From Alistipes senegalensis (GTDB lineage: Bacteria; Bacillota; Clostridia; Oscillospirales; Ruminococcaceae), in the NCBI GenBank assembly GCA_023665275.1, contig JAMPEF010000001.1:597324-661323 (forward strand): a DNA stretch of 64,000 bases, read 5' to 3'. Shown here piece after piece: positions 53,616-61,638 of the stretch. Positions within the stretch are counted from its first letter, which is position 1, and every line of letters starts with the position of its first letter. The notes beneath the pieces are model-generated. The model was not told the origin of the DNA, did not search any database, and worked only from the letters and a program-made list of their open reading frames with translations. The position numbers and the translations under genes were made by a program.

Positions 53616-55556
53616 ATGTATGATAAATTTCTGCCGATAACTAAAAAAGAAATGGACGAACTCGGCATAGAACAGTTTGACTTTATATACGTGACCGGCG
53701 ACGCATACGTTGACCACCCCAGTTTTGGTGTGGCTATCGTCACAAGGCTTATTGAGGCTATGGGCTTTACTGTCGGGATTATCTCACAGCCCGACTGGCA
53801 TACCGACAGGGATTTTAAAAAATTCGGCAGTCCAAAATATGCATTTCTTGTGACATCCGGAAACATAGACTCAATGGTGGCACATTATACGTCTGCTAAA
53901 AGAAAACGTTCCGACGACGCATACACCGCCGGAGGTGTTGCCGGAAAACGTCCCGACCGTGCCGTAATAGTCTACTGTCAGAAGATACGAGAATATTTCG
54001 GAGATATTCCAATAGCCATAGGCGGACTTGAGGCATCATTGAGACGTTTTGCACATTACGACTACTGGGACGACGCTGTGAGACCGTCCGTACTTGTCGA
54101 CAGCGGTGCGGATTTGCTTATGTACGGCATGGGTGAACATCAGATAAAGGAACTATGTACACGTCTTTCCGCCGGTGAGGATATTAAAAATATACATGAT
54201 ATTCGTGGCACTTGCTATCTTACAGAGCCGGTAAATACTCCGATAGGTTCGGCGCAATGTCCATCTTTTGAACAGGTAAGGGACAATAAAAGAGAATATG
54301 CAAAGGCGACTAAAATTCAATACGACTGGCAGGACGAAGTTTATGGTAAAACCATAATTCAGCGTCACGGAAATGTTATGTTAGTACAGAATCCGCCGGC
54401 ATATAGTCTCACGACAGAAGAACTTGACTATATTTATTCCTTGCCGTATACAAGGACTTATCACCCGTCATATGATACAGTGGGTGGTGTCCCTGGTATT
54501 GAGGAAGTCCGTTTTTCTATCACACATAACCGTGGTTGTTTCGGATATTGTAATTTCTGTTCGATTGCCTTGCATCAGGGTCGGCGTGTGACGTGCAGAA
54601 GTGAAAAGTCAATACTTGAAGAGACGGAACGAATAACTAAAATGCCGGATTTCAAGGGCTATATACACGATGTGGGAGGTCCTACAGCTAATTTCCGGAG
54701 TACTTCATGTGAAAAGCAAATTAGTAAGGGTCTTTGCATGGGTAAAAAATGTCTTGCTCCGAAACCGTGTCCGGCTCTGAAAGTAGACCACACGGAATAT
54801 ATGGAAATTCTCCGTAAGATACGCAAAATCAAGGGTATAAAACGTGTTTTTATACGTTCCGGAATAAGATATGATTATCTTATGGAGGACAAAAGCGGTG
54901 AATTTATGCGTGAACTGATAAAATATCACGTAAGCGGTCAACTGAAAGTCGCTCCAGAACACTGTTCGGCGGTGGTACTTGACAAAATGGGTAAGCCACA
55001 TATAGAGGCATACAAGGCATTTCAGAAAAGATTTTACGAAATCACAAAAGGCATAGGCAAAGAACAGTATTTAGTACCGTATCTGATGTCGTCACACCCC
55101 GGAAGTACTCTTAATGAAGCTATAGAACTTGCTGTATTCCTGAAAGAAAATAAAATACGTCCGGAGCAGGTACAGGATTTCTATCCAACGCCGGGGACTA
55201 TTTCAACGTGTATGTTTTATACGGAGCTTGACCCTTACACTATGGAAAAAGTATATGTCCCGAAAACTCCGGAGGAAAAGGCACAGCAAAGGGCTTTGTT
55301 ACAGTATTTCCGCCCACAGAATAAGGAGATAGTTTTAAAAGCACTCAGAAAAGCCGGACGGTATGACCTTATAGGCACATCACCGGAATGTCTTGTTGAT
55401 GACAATCAAAATAAAAGAAAGTCAGGTGAAAAGCAATGGCAGAAAAAGACAAGTTCAGACTTACGGACGAACAGAAAAAAAATCTCACAGAATACGCACG
55501 GAAAACCAAACAGGAATACGACAGCCAGTCACCGAAACAGAAAAGGAAAACCCTGA
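53616..55556 (+). CDS. ygiQ: YgiQ-family radical SAM protein with unusual C-terminal tail
   Basis: 646 residues. B12-like N-terminal domain, then radical SAM motif CFGYCNFCS in SITHNRGCFGYCNFCS and a CMGKKCLAPKPC region. The family fold ends near DLIGTSPECLV (about residue 600); the last ~45 residues are a basic, low-complexity tail encoded out of frame over the next gene for 121 bases. Function of YgiQ is unknown. Weak GGTGA ribosome site. Confidence 0.9.
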   Translation: MYDKFLPITKKEMDELGIEQFDFIYVTGDAYVDHPSFGVAIVTRLIEAMGFTVGIISQPDWHTDRDFKKFGSPKYAFLVTSGNIDSMVAHYTSAKRKRSDDAYTAGGVAGKRPDRAVIVYCQKIREYFGDIPIAIGGLEASLRRFAHYDYWDDAVRPSVLVDSGADLLMYGMGEHQIKELCTRLSAGEDIKNIHDIRGTCYLTEPVNTPIGSAQCPSFEQVRDNKREYAKATKIQYDWQDEVYGKTIIQRHGNVMLVQNPPAYSLTTEELDYIYSLPYTRTYHPSYDTVGGVPGIEEVRFSITHNRGCFGYCNFCSIALHQGRRVTCRSEKSILEETERITKMPDFKGYIHDVGGPTANFRSTSCEKQISKGLCMGKKCLAPKPCPALKVDHTEYMEILRKIRKIKGIKRVFIRSGIRYDYLMEDKSGEFMRELIKYHVSGQLKVAPEHCSAVVLDKMGKPHIEAYKAFQKRFYEITKGIGKEQYLVPYLMSSHPGSTLNEAIELAVFLKENKIRPEQVQDFYPTPGTISTCMFYTELDPYTMEKVYVPKTPEEKAQQRALLQYFRPQNKEIVLKALRKAGRYDLIGTSPECLVDDNQNKRKSGEKQWQKKTSSDLRTNRKKISQNTHGKPNRNTTASHRNRKGKP

Positions 55557-56407
55557 TAACTGCAATTCCGGTAATACTGCTTATGCTGGTGGGATTTCTT
55601 GTATGGAATGTCGCCGGCGGTGGATTTTCCGGAAACGTTGAGGAACTGACCATACATTATATAGACGTCGGACAAGGTGACAGTATTTACATAAAATCCG
55701 GTGATGAGGATATGCTTATTGATTGTGGTGAATCCGGCGACTGTGAAAAAGTTCTTTCATATCTTGATGGCATGGGAATTACTGATATTGATTACGTTGT
55801 AGGTACGCACCCACATTCAGACCATATGGGCGGTATGAGTAAAATTGTTGAACATTTCAATATAGGTGAGATGATTATTCCGCATATAGACGACAGTGAT
55901 ACTCCGACAACAAAATACTTTGAAAAATTTCTTAATGCCTGCTCCGCAAAAAATCTGTCACTTACGGAGGCAGAATTAGGCAGAAAAATAACTATCGGTG
56001 ACGCTGAACTTGAAATAATTGCTCCGTGCAGTGAGGATTACAGCAATGTCAATAATTATTCAGTGACTTTTATAATGCATCACGGTGACAATAGTTTCAT
56101 ATTCAGTGGTGATGCTGAAAAACTCGCTGAAAATGAAATGATTGAAAGCGGAAAACTTACGGACATAGACGTTTATAAAGTCGGACACCATGGCAGTGAT
56201 ACATCATCTTCTGAGGATTTCCTTAACGTAATAAAGCCGGATTATGCGGTTATTTCGTGTGGTGTGGGAAACTCATACGGACACCCATGCGATATAACAA
56301 TTGAGAATCTGAGTAAATTTACAGATAAAATTTACCGCACAGATATTGTCGGAACTGTAGTATTTACTTCCGACGGCAAAAGTCTTGATGTCAAGACAGA
56401 AAGGTAA
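55436..56407 (+). CDS. ComEC-like metallo-beta-lactamase-fold protein
   Basis: 323 residues. A charged N-terminal region, one transmembrane helix (about 37-58), then an extracellular MBL domain: YIDVGQGDSIYI, GTHPHSDHMGG (metal ligands), FSGDAEK and KVGHHGSDTSSS. This matches the hydrolase domain of ComEC without its channel, so nucleic-acid degradation at the surface is likely rather than DNA uptake. AGGTGA ribosome site; starts inside the ygiQ gene. Confidence 0.88.
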   Translation: MAEKDKFRLTDEQKKNLTEYARKTKQEYDSQSPKQKRKTLITAIPVILLMLVGFLVWNVAGGGFSGNVEELTIHYIDVGQGDSIYIKSGDEDMLIDCGESGDCEKVLSYLDGMGITDIDYVVGTHPHSDHMGGMSKIVEHFNIGEMIIPHIDDSDTPTTKYFEKFLNACSAKNLSLTEAELGRKITIGDAELEIIAPCSEDYSNVNNYSVTFIMHHGDNSFIFSGDAEKLAENEMIESGKLTDIDVYKVGHHGSDTSSSEDFLNVIKPDYAVISCGVGNSYGHPCDITIENLSKFTDKIYRTDIVGTVVFTSDGKSLDVKTER

Positions 56408-56413
56408 TAATTT

Positions 56414-56623
56414 ATGACGATTATTGACCGTTTGGAAAATAATAAAGCCGTCCTTGAAACTGACGGCGGAATGATTGAAATTGAACGCTCACAGTTACCG
56501 GAAAATGTCCGTGAAGGTGATGTTATTACTGAAAATAACGGTGTATGGTCTGTTGATATTCCGGCAACTGAAAAAAGGCGTTCAGATATGCGTGAATTAA
56601 TGAAAAGGCTGATGAAAAAATGA
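56414..56623 (+). CDS. DUF3006 protein
   Basis: 69 residues: TIIDRLENNKAVLETDGG and LPENVREGDVI are DUF3006 features. These small beta-barrel proteins usually follow ComEC-like MBL genes, as here (six-base gap). Role unknown. It overlaps the flavoprotein gene by four bases. Confidence 0.85.
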   Translation: MTIIDRLENNKAVLETDGGMIEIERSQLPENVREGDVITENNGVWSVDIPATEKRRSDMRELMKRLMKK

Positions 56624-57837
56624 CTGATATAATTATAATAGGTGGCGGAGCTTCTGGCTGTTTCGGAGCGGTACAGGCTACACGTTTAGGGAAAAGCGTT
56701 ATACTTTTTGAGCCTAACGAAAAATTAGGCAGGAAACTCCGCATTACTGGTAAGGGAAGATGTAATTTAACTAATAATTCCGACGTTCAGGAGCATATGA
56801 AAAATATCCCCGTGAATAACAGATTTATGTATAGTTCGTTTTCTGCTTTCAATGCTTACGATACAATGAATTTTTTTGAGGCATTAGGTGTACCTCTTAA
56901 AACCGAACGTGGTAACAGAGTTTTTCCGGTAAGCGACAACGCAAATGATATAGCCGACGCACTTGTACATGAAATGAAAAAATCCGGCGTGAAGATTATT
57001 CATAAGCGTGTGACAGGAATAATTATGGAAAATAATATCTGTAAGGGCGTTAAAGCCGGAAATGAAACTTATTATGCTGAATCCGTTCTTATAGCTTGTG
57101 GTGGGAAGTCTTATCAGGGAACAGGTTCTACCGGTGACGGTTACAGGCTTGCCGAATCGGTAGGGCATACAATAACCGAAATAAAACCAAGTCTTGTACC
57201 GCTTGTATCTCCGGACAGGTATTGTGCCGATATGATGGGACTTTCTTTAAGAAATGTAACACTCAATCTCTATGACCGTGAGAAGCTTATATATTCTGAA
57301 TTAGGTGAAATGCTTTTCACACACTTTGGTGTTTCCGGACCGTTGGTGCTTAGTGCAAGCTCACATATACGGGAAATGCAGTCCGGACGGTATAAAATTT
57401 TTATAGACCTCAAACCTGCTCTCACTCCTGAACAGCTTGACGCAAGAATACAACGAGATTTTTCTGAAAATTTAAACCGTGATTTTGTAAACGGTATAAG
57501 AAAATTACTTCCGGCGAAACTTATTCCGGTTGCCGTGAGACTTTCCGAAATAAGTCCGGAACAGAAAGTCAACAGCATAACTAAAGAACAACGGCATAAA
57601 TTCGGTGAACTGCTAAAGGCTTTTCCGGTAAGAATATCGGGATTCCGTCCGGTAGAGGAGGCTATTATAACAAGCGGTGGTGTTTCCGTCAAGGAAATAA
57701 ACCCTAAAACTATGGAGTCAAAAATAATCAATGGTCTTTTCTTTGCCGGTGAGGTCATAGACGTTGACGCCTATACAGGCGGGTTCAATTTACAGATAGC
57801 TTTTTCAACGGCATATTCAGCCATACTATATATGTAA
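56620..57837 (+). CDS. HI0933-family FAD-dependent oxidoreductase (BaiN-like)
   Basis: 405 residues. Dinucleotide motif IIIGGGASGCFGAV at the start, GRKLRITGKGRCNLTN, ACGGKSYQGTGSTGDG, ITSGGVSVKEI and a C-terminal AGEVIDVDAYTGGFNLQ, all family signatures. Cytoplasmic flavoprotein of uncertain substrate; in clostridia related proteins act on bile acids or tRNA-related reduction. Overlaps DUF3006 by ATGA. Confidence 0.9.
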   Translation: MTDIIIIGGGASGCFGAVQATRLGKSVILFEPNEKLGRKLRITGKGRCNLTNNSDVQEHMKNIPVNNRFMYSSFSAFNAYDTMNFFEALGVPLKTERGNRVFPVSDNANDIADALVHEMKKSGVKIIHKRVTGIIMENNICKGVKAGNETYYAESVLIACGGKSYQGTGSTGDGYRLAESVGHTITEIKPSLVPLVSPDRYCADMMGLSLRNVTLNLYDREKLIYSELGEMLFTHFGVSGPLVLSASSHIREMQSGRYKIFIDLKPALTPEQLDARIQRDFSENLNRDFVNGIRKLLPAKLIPVAVRLSEISPEQKVNSITKEQRHKFGELLKAFPVRISGFRPVEEAIITSGGVSVKEINPKTMESKIINGLFFAGEVIDVDAYTGGFNLQIAFSTAYSAILYM

Positions 57838-57851
57838 AGGAGTTTTTTATT

Positions 57852-58514
57852 ATGAATATAAATATTGCAATCGACGGACCAGCAGGAGCAGGTAAAAGTA
57901 CCATTGCAAAAATGGTATCTTCTGAACTGGGCTATATATACGTTGATACGGGGGCATTATACAGGACTATTGCACTTTTTATCATGGAGAATAATATTTC
58001 TGACGAAAATATCCCCACAGAAATTAAAAAAGCAGATGTTTCACTTAAATTCGTTGACGGTACACAGAAAGTCTTTTTAGGTGACAGAGACGTTTCTGGT
58101 CTTATACGTACTCCGGAAATTTCTATGGAGGCGTCAAGGACTTCTGCTATGCCGGCAGTCCGTCAATATCTTTTCGGTACACAACAGAAAATAGCCCGTG
58201 AAAACAATGTCATCATGGACGGAAGAGATATCGGGACTGTTGTACTTCCAAATGCAGACGTTAAAATTTTCCTTACCGCTACACCGGAAGAACGTGCAAA
58301 CCGTCGTTATAAGGAACTTGCCGAAAAACCACACTGTCCGTGCTATGAGGAAATTTTAAGCGACATTATAGAACGTGACCATAATGACATGAATCGTCCT
58401 GTAGCACCGCTTAAACAAGCTTATGACGCCGTACTTGTTGACAGCACAAATCTTACATTACAGGAATCGGCAGACAGAATAATTGAGATTATTAACGAAA
58501 AGACAGGCAGGTGA
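57852..58514 (+). CDS. cmk: Cytidylate kinase
   Basis: Phosphorylates CMP and dCMP. 220 residues, typical. P-loop IDGPAGAGKST at the start, DTGALYRT and MDGRDIGTVVLPNADVKIFL in the middle. AAAGGAG ribosome site. It heads the cmk-plsC-ispH/S1 group conserved in clostridia. Confidence 0.96.
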   Translation: MNINIAIDGPAGAGKSTIAKMVSSELGYIYVDTGALYRTIALFIMENNISDENIPTEIKKADVSLKFVDGTQKVFLGDRDVSGLIRTPEISMEASRTSAMPAVRQYLFGTQQKIARENNVIMDGRDIGTVVLPNADVKIFLTATPEERANRRYKELAEKPHCPCYEEILSDIIERDHNDMNRPVAPLKQAYDAVLVDSTNLTLQESADRIIEIINEKTGR

Positions 58515-58518
58515 TATT

Positions 58519-59133
58519 ATGCTTTATGCTATTGAAAAATTTCTTGTAAGACTTGTAATGACTATAGCTTTTAATCTGCATTTTGAGGGAAGGGAAAATA
58601 TCCCGAAAGATACAACAGTAATATTTGCCTCCAATCACCGCACCAATGCTGACCCACCATTTGTAGGCTGTGCATTACGTGGTAAACACGCTTTTATGGC
58701 TAAGGAAGAATTATTCAGAAATAAATTTTTCGGCGCTCTGATACGGAGTGCGGGAGCTTTTCCGGTATCTCGTGGAAAGGGCGATACAGCAGTTATTGAT
58801 ACGGCGGTTGATGCTCTCAACAATAACAGAAGTCTGATGATTTTTCCGGAGGGTACACGTTCAAAAGATGGTAAAGTACACAAAGGTCATTCAGGGGCGG
58901 CGCTTATTGCAGCACGTTCCGGAAAACCTATAATTCCGGTTGGAATAGTTTTCGGTGAAAAACTTACATTCCGTACAAGAGTTACTGTAAAATACGGTAA
59001 TCCGATAAATCCGGCTGATTATTGTGAAATATCCGATACACCTAATCCACGTCAGATTGTTAAACTTAAAAATCGTTATATGGCTGATATAAAATTACTC
59101 GCTGAGGGTGAACCGGAGGCGGAAAATGAATAA
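58519..59133 (+). CDS. plsC: 1-acyl-sn-glycerol-3-phosphate acyltransferase
   Basis: Second acylation of phosphatidic acid synthesis, at the membrane. 204 residues from the ATG at 58519. Motifs NHRTNADPP (catalytic His-X4-Asp) and FPEGTRSKDG are intact. It is 4 bases after cmk and overlaps ispH by 8 bases. Confidence 0.94.
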   Translation: MLYAIEKFLVRLVMTIAFNLHFEGRENIPKDTTVIFASNHRTNADPPFVGCALRGKHAFMAKEELFRNKFFGALIRSAGAFPVSRGKGDTAVIDTAVDALNNNRSLMIFPEGTRSKDGKVHKGHSGAALIAARSGKPIIPVGIVFGEKLTFRTRVTVKYGNPINPADYCEISDTPNPRQIVKLKNRYMADIKLLAEGEPEAENE

Positions 59134-61060
59134 AATTACTGTTGCAAAATCGGCTGGTTTCTGTTTCGGGGTTGACAGAGCCGTGAAAATGGTGTATAAT
59201 GAACTTGACAAGGGTGCTAAGGTGGCTACTTTCGGAGCTATCATACACAATCAGGACGTTGTAAACGATATGACCGCACGGGGTGTGAGAATTGTTAATT
59301 CTGTTGACGAACTCAAGCCGGATGAAACTGTTGTTATACGTTCACACGGTGTCGGCAGGGAAGTATATGAACAAATCAGGAAAAAAGGAAACAGACTTCT
59401 TGATGCCACCTGTCCGTTTGTTTCCAAAATTCATAAAATAGTTGCAGAAAAAACAAAAGAGGGTTACTTTATTCTTATTGCCGGTAATTCCGAACACCCT
59501 GAAGTGCAAGGAATTGTTGGTCATTGTGACGAAAATTACTTCGTTTTTAAAGATAATTTTGAACTAAATCACTTTTTTGAAAATCTGGACGAAAATTTTA
59601 AAAAAACTATTGCTTTTGTCGCTCAAACGACGTATAATATATTAGTATGGGAAAAGTGTTTAAAGGAGATTCCGGCAGATATCCCCGTTGTTATATCCGA
59701 TACAATCTGCAATGCTACAGAAGCAAGGCAGACAGATGCCCGTGAACTTGCTATGAAGTCAGATATAATGATTGTTGTCGGTGGTAAGCACAGTTCAAAC
59801 ACTGTCAAGCTATATGATGTTTGCAGTAAGTATTGCAGAACATATCATATAGAAAACTCGGCGGAACTGGAAACTTTAAATATTCCCGCTGCTGAAAATA
59901 TCGGCATTACTGCCGGAGCGTCAACTCCGGCTTATATAATTAAGGAGGTACTAACCAAAATGGCAGAAATTGAAAAGGAAACTATTCAGGAAGAGGAAAA
60001 CTTTCAGGAATTACTTGACAAGTCATTCAAAAAAATACATACAGGAGAAAAAGTCAAGGCTATTGTTGAGTCTGTAAACAGCGCAGAAGTTGTTGTTTCA
60101 CTCGGCACTAAGCACACAGGTTATGTGAAACTTGAAGACCTTACAGACGACCTTACAAAAAAACCTGAGGAAATTGTAAGCGTCGGCGAGGAAATCGAAC
60201 TTGTTGTTATTAAGGTGAATGACAATGAAGGTACTGTTTCTCTTTCCAAGAAGAAGGTTGATGAACAGGCTGGCTATGAAAAGATTGTCAAGGCTAAGGA
60301 AGAGGGAACTATACTTGAAGGTGTTATACAGCACGTTGTAAATAGAGGTGTTACACTTAACGTTCACGGCGTGAGAGTGTTTATTCCGGCATCACATACA
60401 GGTCTTCCGAGAGGTGCAGAACTTGACCAGCTTCTTAAGAAAAAAGTTGAATTTATGATTATTGAAGTTACTGACGGCAGAAAGAGAGCAGTAGGCTCTA
60501 TCAAGGCTGTACAGAACGCTCAGAAGGAAGAAGCTAAGGCTAAATTCTGGGAATCTACAAGCATTGGCGATACTTTCACAGGTAAGGTTAAATCACTTAC
60601 AAACTTCGGTGCATTCGTTGACCTTGGCGGTATAGACGGAATGGTTCATATTTCCGAACTTTCTTGGAAGAGACTTAAACACCCGAGTGAAGTTGTAAGT
60701 CTTGGTGATACTCTTGAAGTATACATCAAAGACCTTGATAAAGAATCCGGCAGAATTTCACTTGGCTACAAGAAGTCTGAAGAAAATCCGTGGGAAGTCT
60801 TCATGAATAACTACAAAGTCGGCGACGTTGTAAATGCTACTATCGTTTCTATCACTGCTTACGGTGCGTTTGCACAGATTATTGACGGTGTAGACGGTCT
60901 TATTCATATCTCAAAAATTGCAGACAGAAAGGTTGAAAATGTAAAGGACGTTCTTTCTGTAGGCGATGAAGTAACTGTCAAGATTACAAGCATTGAAGAA
61001 GACAGAAAGAGAGTAAGCATTTCTATGCGTGACGTTGCGGAAACTGAAGACGCTGAATAA
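59126..61060 (+). CDS. ispH-rpsA: IspH reductase fused to ribosomal protein S1
   Basis: About 644 residues from the ATG at 59126 (GGAGG upstream). Residues 1-280 are IspH (last step of the MEP isoprenoid pathway): SAGFCFGVDRAV, DATCPFV and DTICNATEARQ hold the three cluster cysteines. Residues about 295-644 carry four S1 RNA-binding domains. Such fusions occur in clostridia, and the S1 part may serve as the ribosomal S1. No internal stop or frameshift separates the parts. Confidence 0.95.
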   Translation: MNKITVAKSAGFCFGVDRAVKMVYNELDKGAKVATFGAIIHNQDVVNDMTARGVRIVNSVDELKPDETVVIRSHGVGREVYEQIRKKGNRLLDATCPFVSKIHKIVAEKTKEGYFILIAGNSEHPEVQGIVGHCDENYFVFKDNFELNHFFENLDENFKKTIAFVAQTTYNILVWEKCLKEIPADIPVVISDTICNATEARQTDARELAMKSDIMIVVGGKHSSNTVKLYDVCSKYCRTYHIENSAELETLNIPAAENIGITAGASTPAYIIKEVLTKMAEIEKETIQEEENFQELLDKSFKKIHTGEKVKAIVESVNSAEVVVSLGTKHTGYVKLEDLTDDLTKKPEEIVSVGEEIELVVIKVNDNEGTVSLSKKKVDEQAGYEKIVKAKEEGTILEGVIQHVVNRGVTLNVHGVRVFIPASHTGLPRGAELDQLLKKKVEFMIIEVTDGRKRAVGSIKAVQNAQKEEAKAKFWESTSIGDTFTGKVKSLTNFGAFVDLGGIDGMVHISELSWKRLKHPSEVVSLGDTLEVYIKDLDKESGRISLGYKKSEENPWEVFMNNYKVGDVVNATIVSITAYGAFAQIIDGVDGLIHISKIADRKVENVKDVLSVGDEVTVKITSIEEDRKRVSISMRDVAETEDAE

Positions 61061-61078
61061 TTATTCATTTTGACCAAC

Positions 61079-61112
61079 AAGGAACTGTGCTTTATTGTGC
61101 AGTTCCTTTTGT
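61079..61112 (+). terminator. Terminator after ispH-S1
   Basis: AAGGAACTG / CAGTTCCTT stem, 12-base loop and T-rich tail, 19 bases after the stop. Confidence 0.82.
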
Positions 61113-61130
61113 TTTAGAAAGAGGTTGTTT

Positions 61131-61544
61131 ATGGAAAGATTTTTAATAGCTCAGGAAAGTTCCTATCCAATAGCTTTGGACGAAATAAAAAACGGAAAAA
61201 AACGTTCCCATTGGATATGGTATATATTCCCACAGCTTGCCGAACTTGGAAGAAGTTCCATGGCTAAGTATTACGGAATAAAAGATATTGATGAAGCAAG
61301 AAAATATCTTGAAAATGATATACTCCGTGAAAGACTTGTAGAGATTTCAAATGCTTTACTTTTAGTAGATGATACGGCGGTTAATATTTTAGGTCATATT
61401 GACGCTTTGAAAGTCAAGTCATGCATGACGCTTTTTCATATGGCAAGTCCGGAAAATAAAGTTTTCAGCAGAGTTATTGATAAATTCTATGGCGGAAAAT
61501 ATGATAATATAACTATTGATATTATAAACAAACGGGAAAAATAA
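61131..61544 (+). CDS. DUF1810 protein
   Basis: 137 residues from the ATG at 61131 (AGAGG upstream). RFLIAQESSYPIALDEIKNG and HWIWYIFPQLAELGRS are DUF1810 hallmarks. A helical cytoplasmic protein of unknown role. Stands alone between the S1 terminator and the GH9 promoter, sharing no clear operon. Confidence 0.9.
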   Translation: MERFLIAQESSYPIALDEIKNGKKRSHWIWYIFPQLAELGRSSMAKYYGIKDIDEARKYLENDILRERLVEISNALLLVDDTAVNILGHIDALKVKSCMTLFHMASPENKVFSRVIDKFYGGKYDNITIDIINKREK

Positions 61545-61572
61545 CCGGTATATAAAAATTTTCAGAATATTA

Positions 61573-61601
61573 TTGACAAATTAAAATAAATAATGTATAT
61601 T
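61573..61601 (+). promoter_or_regulatory. GH9 gene promoter
   Basis: TTGACA, 17 bases, TATATT, 37 bases before the GH9 start. Confidence 0.78.
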
Positions 61602-61638
61602 TAAATTATACTGATTTAACAGAAAGAGGTTAATATTT

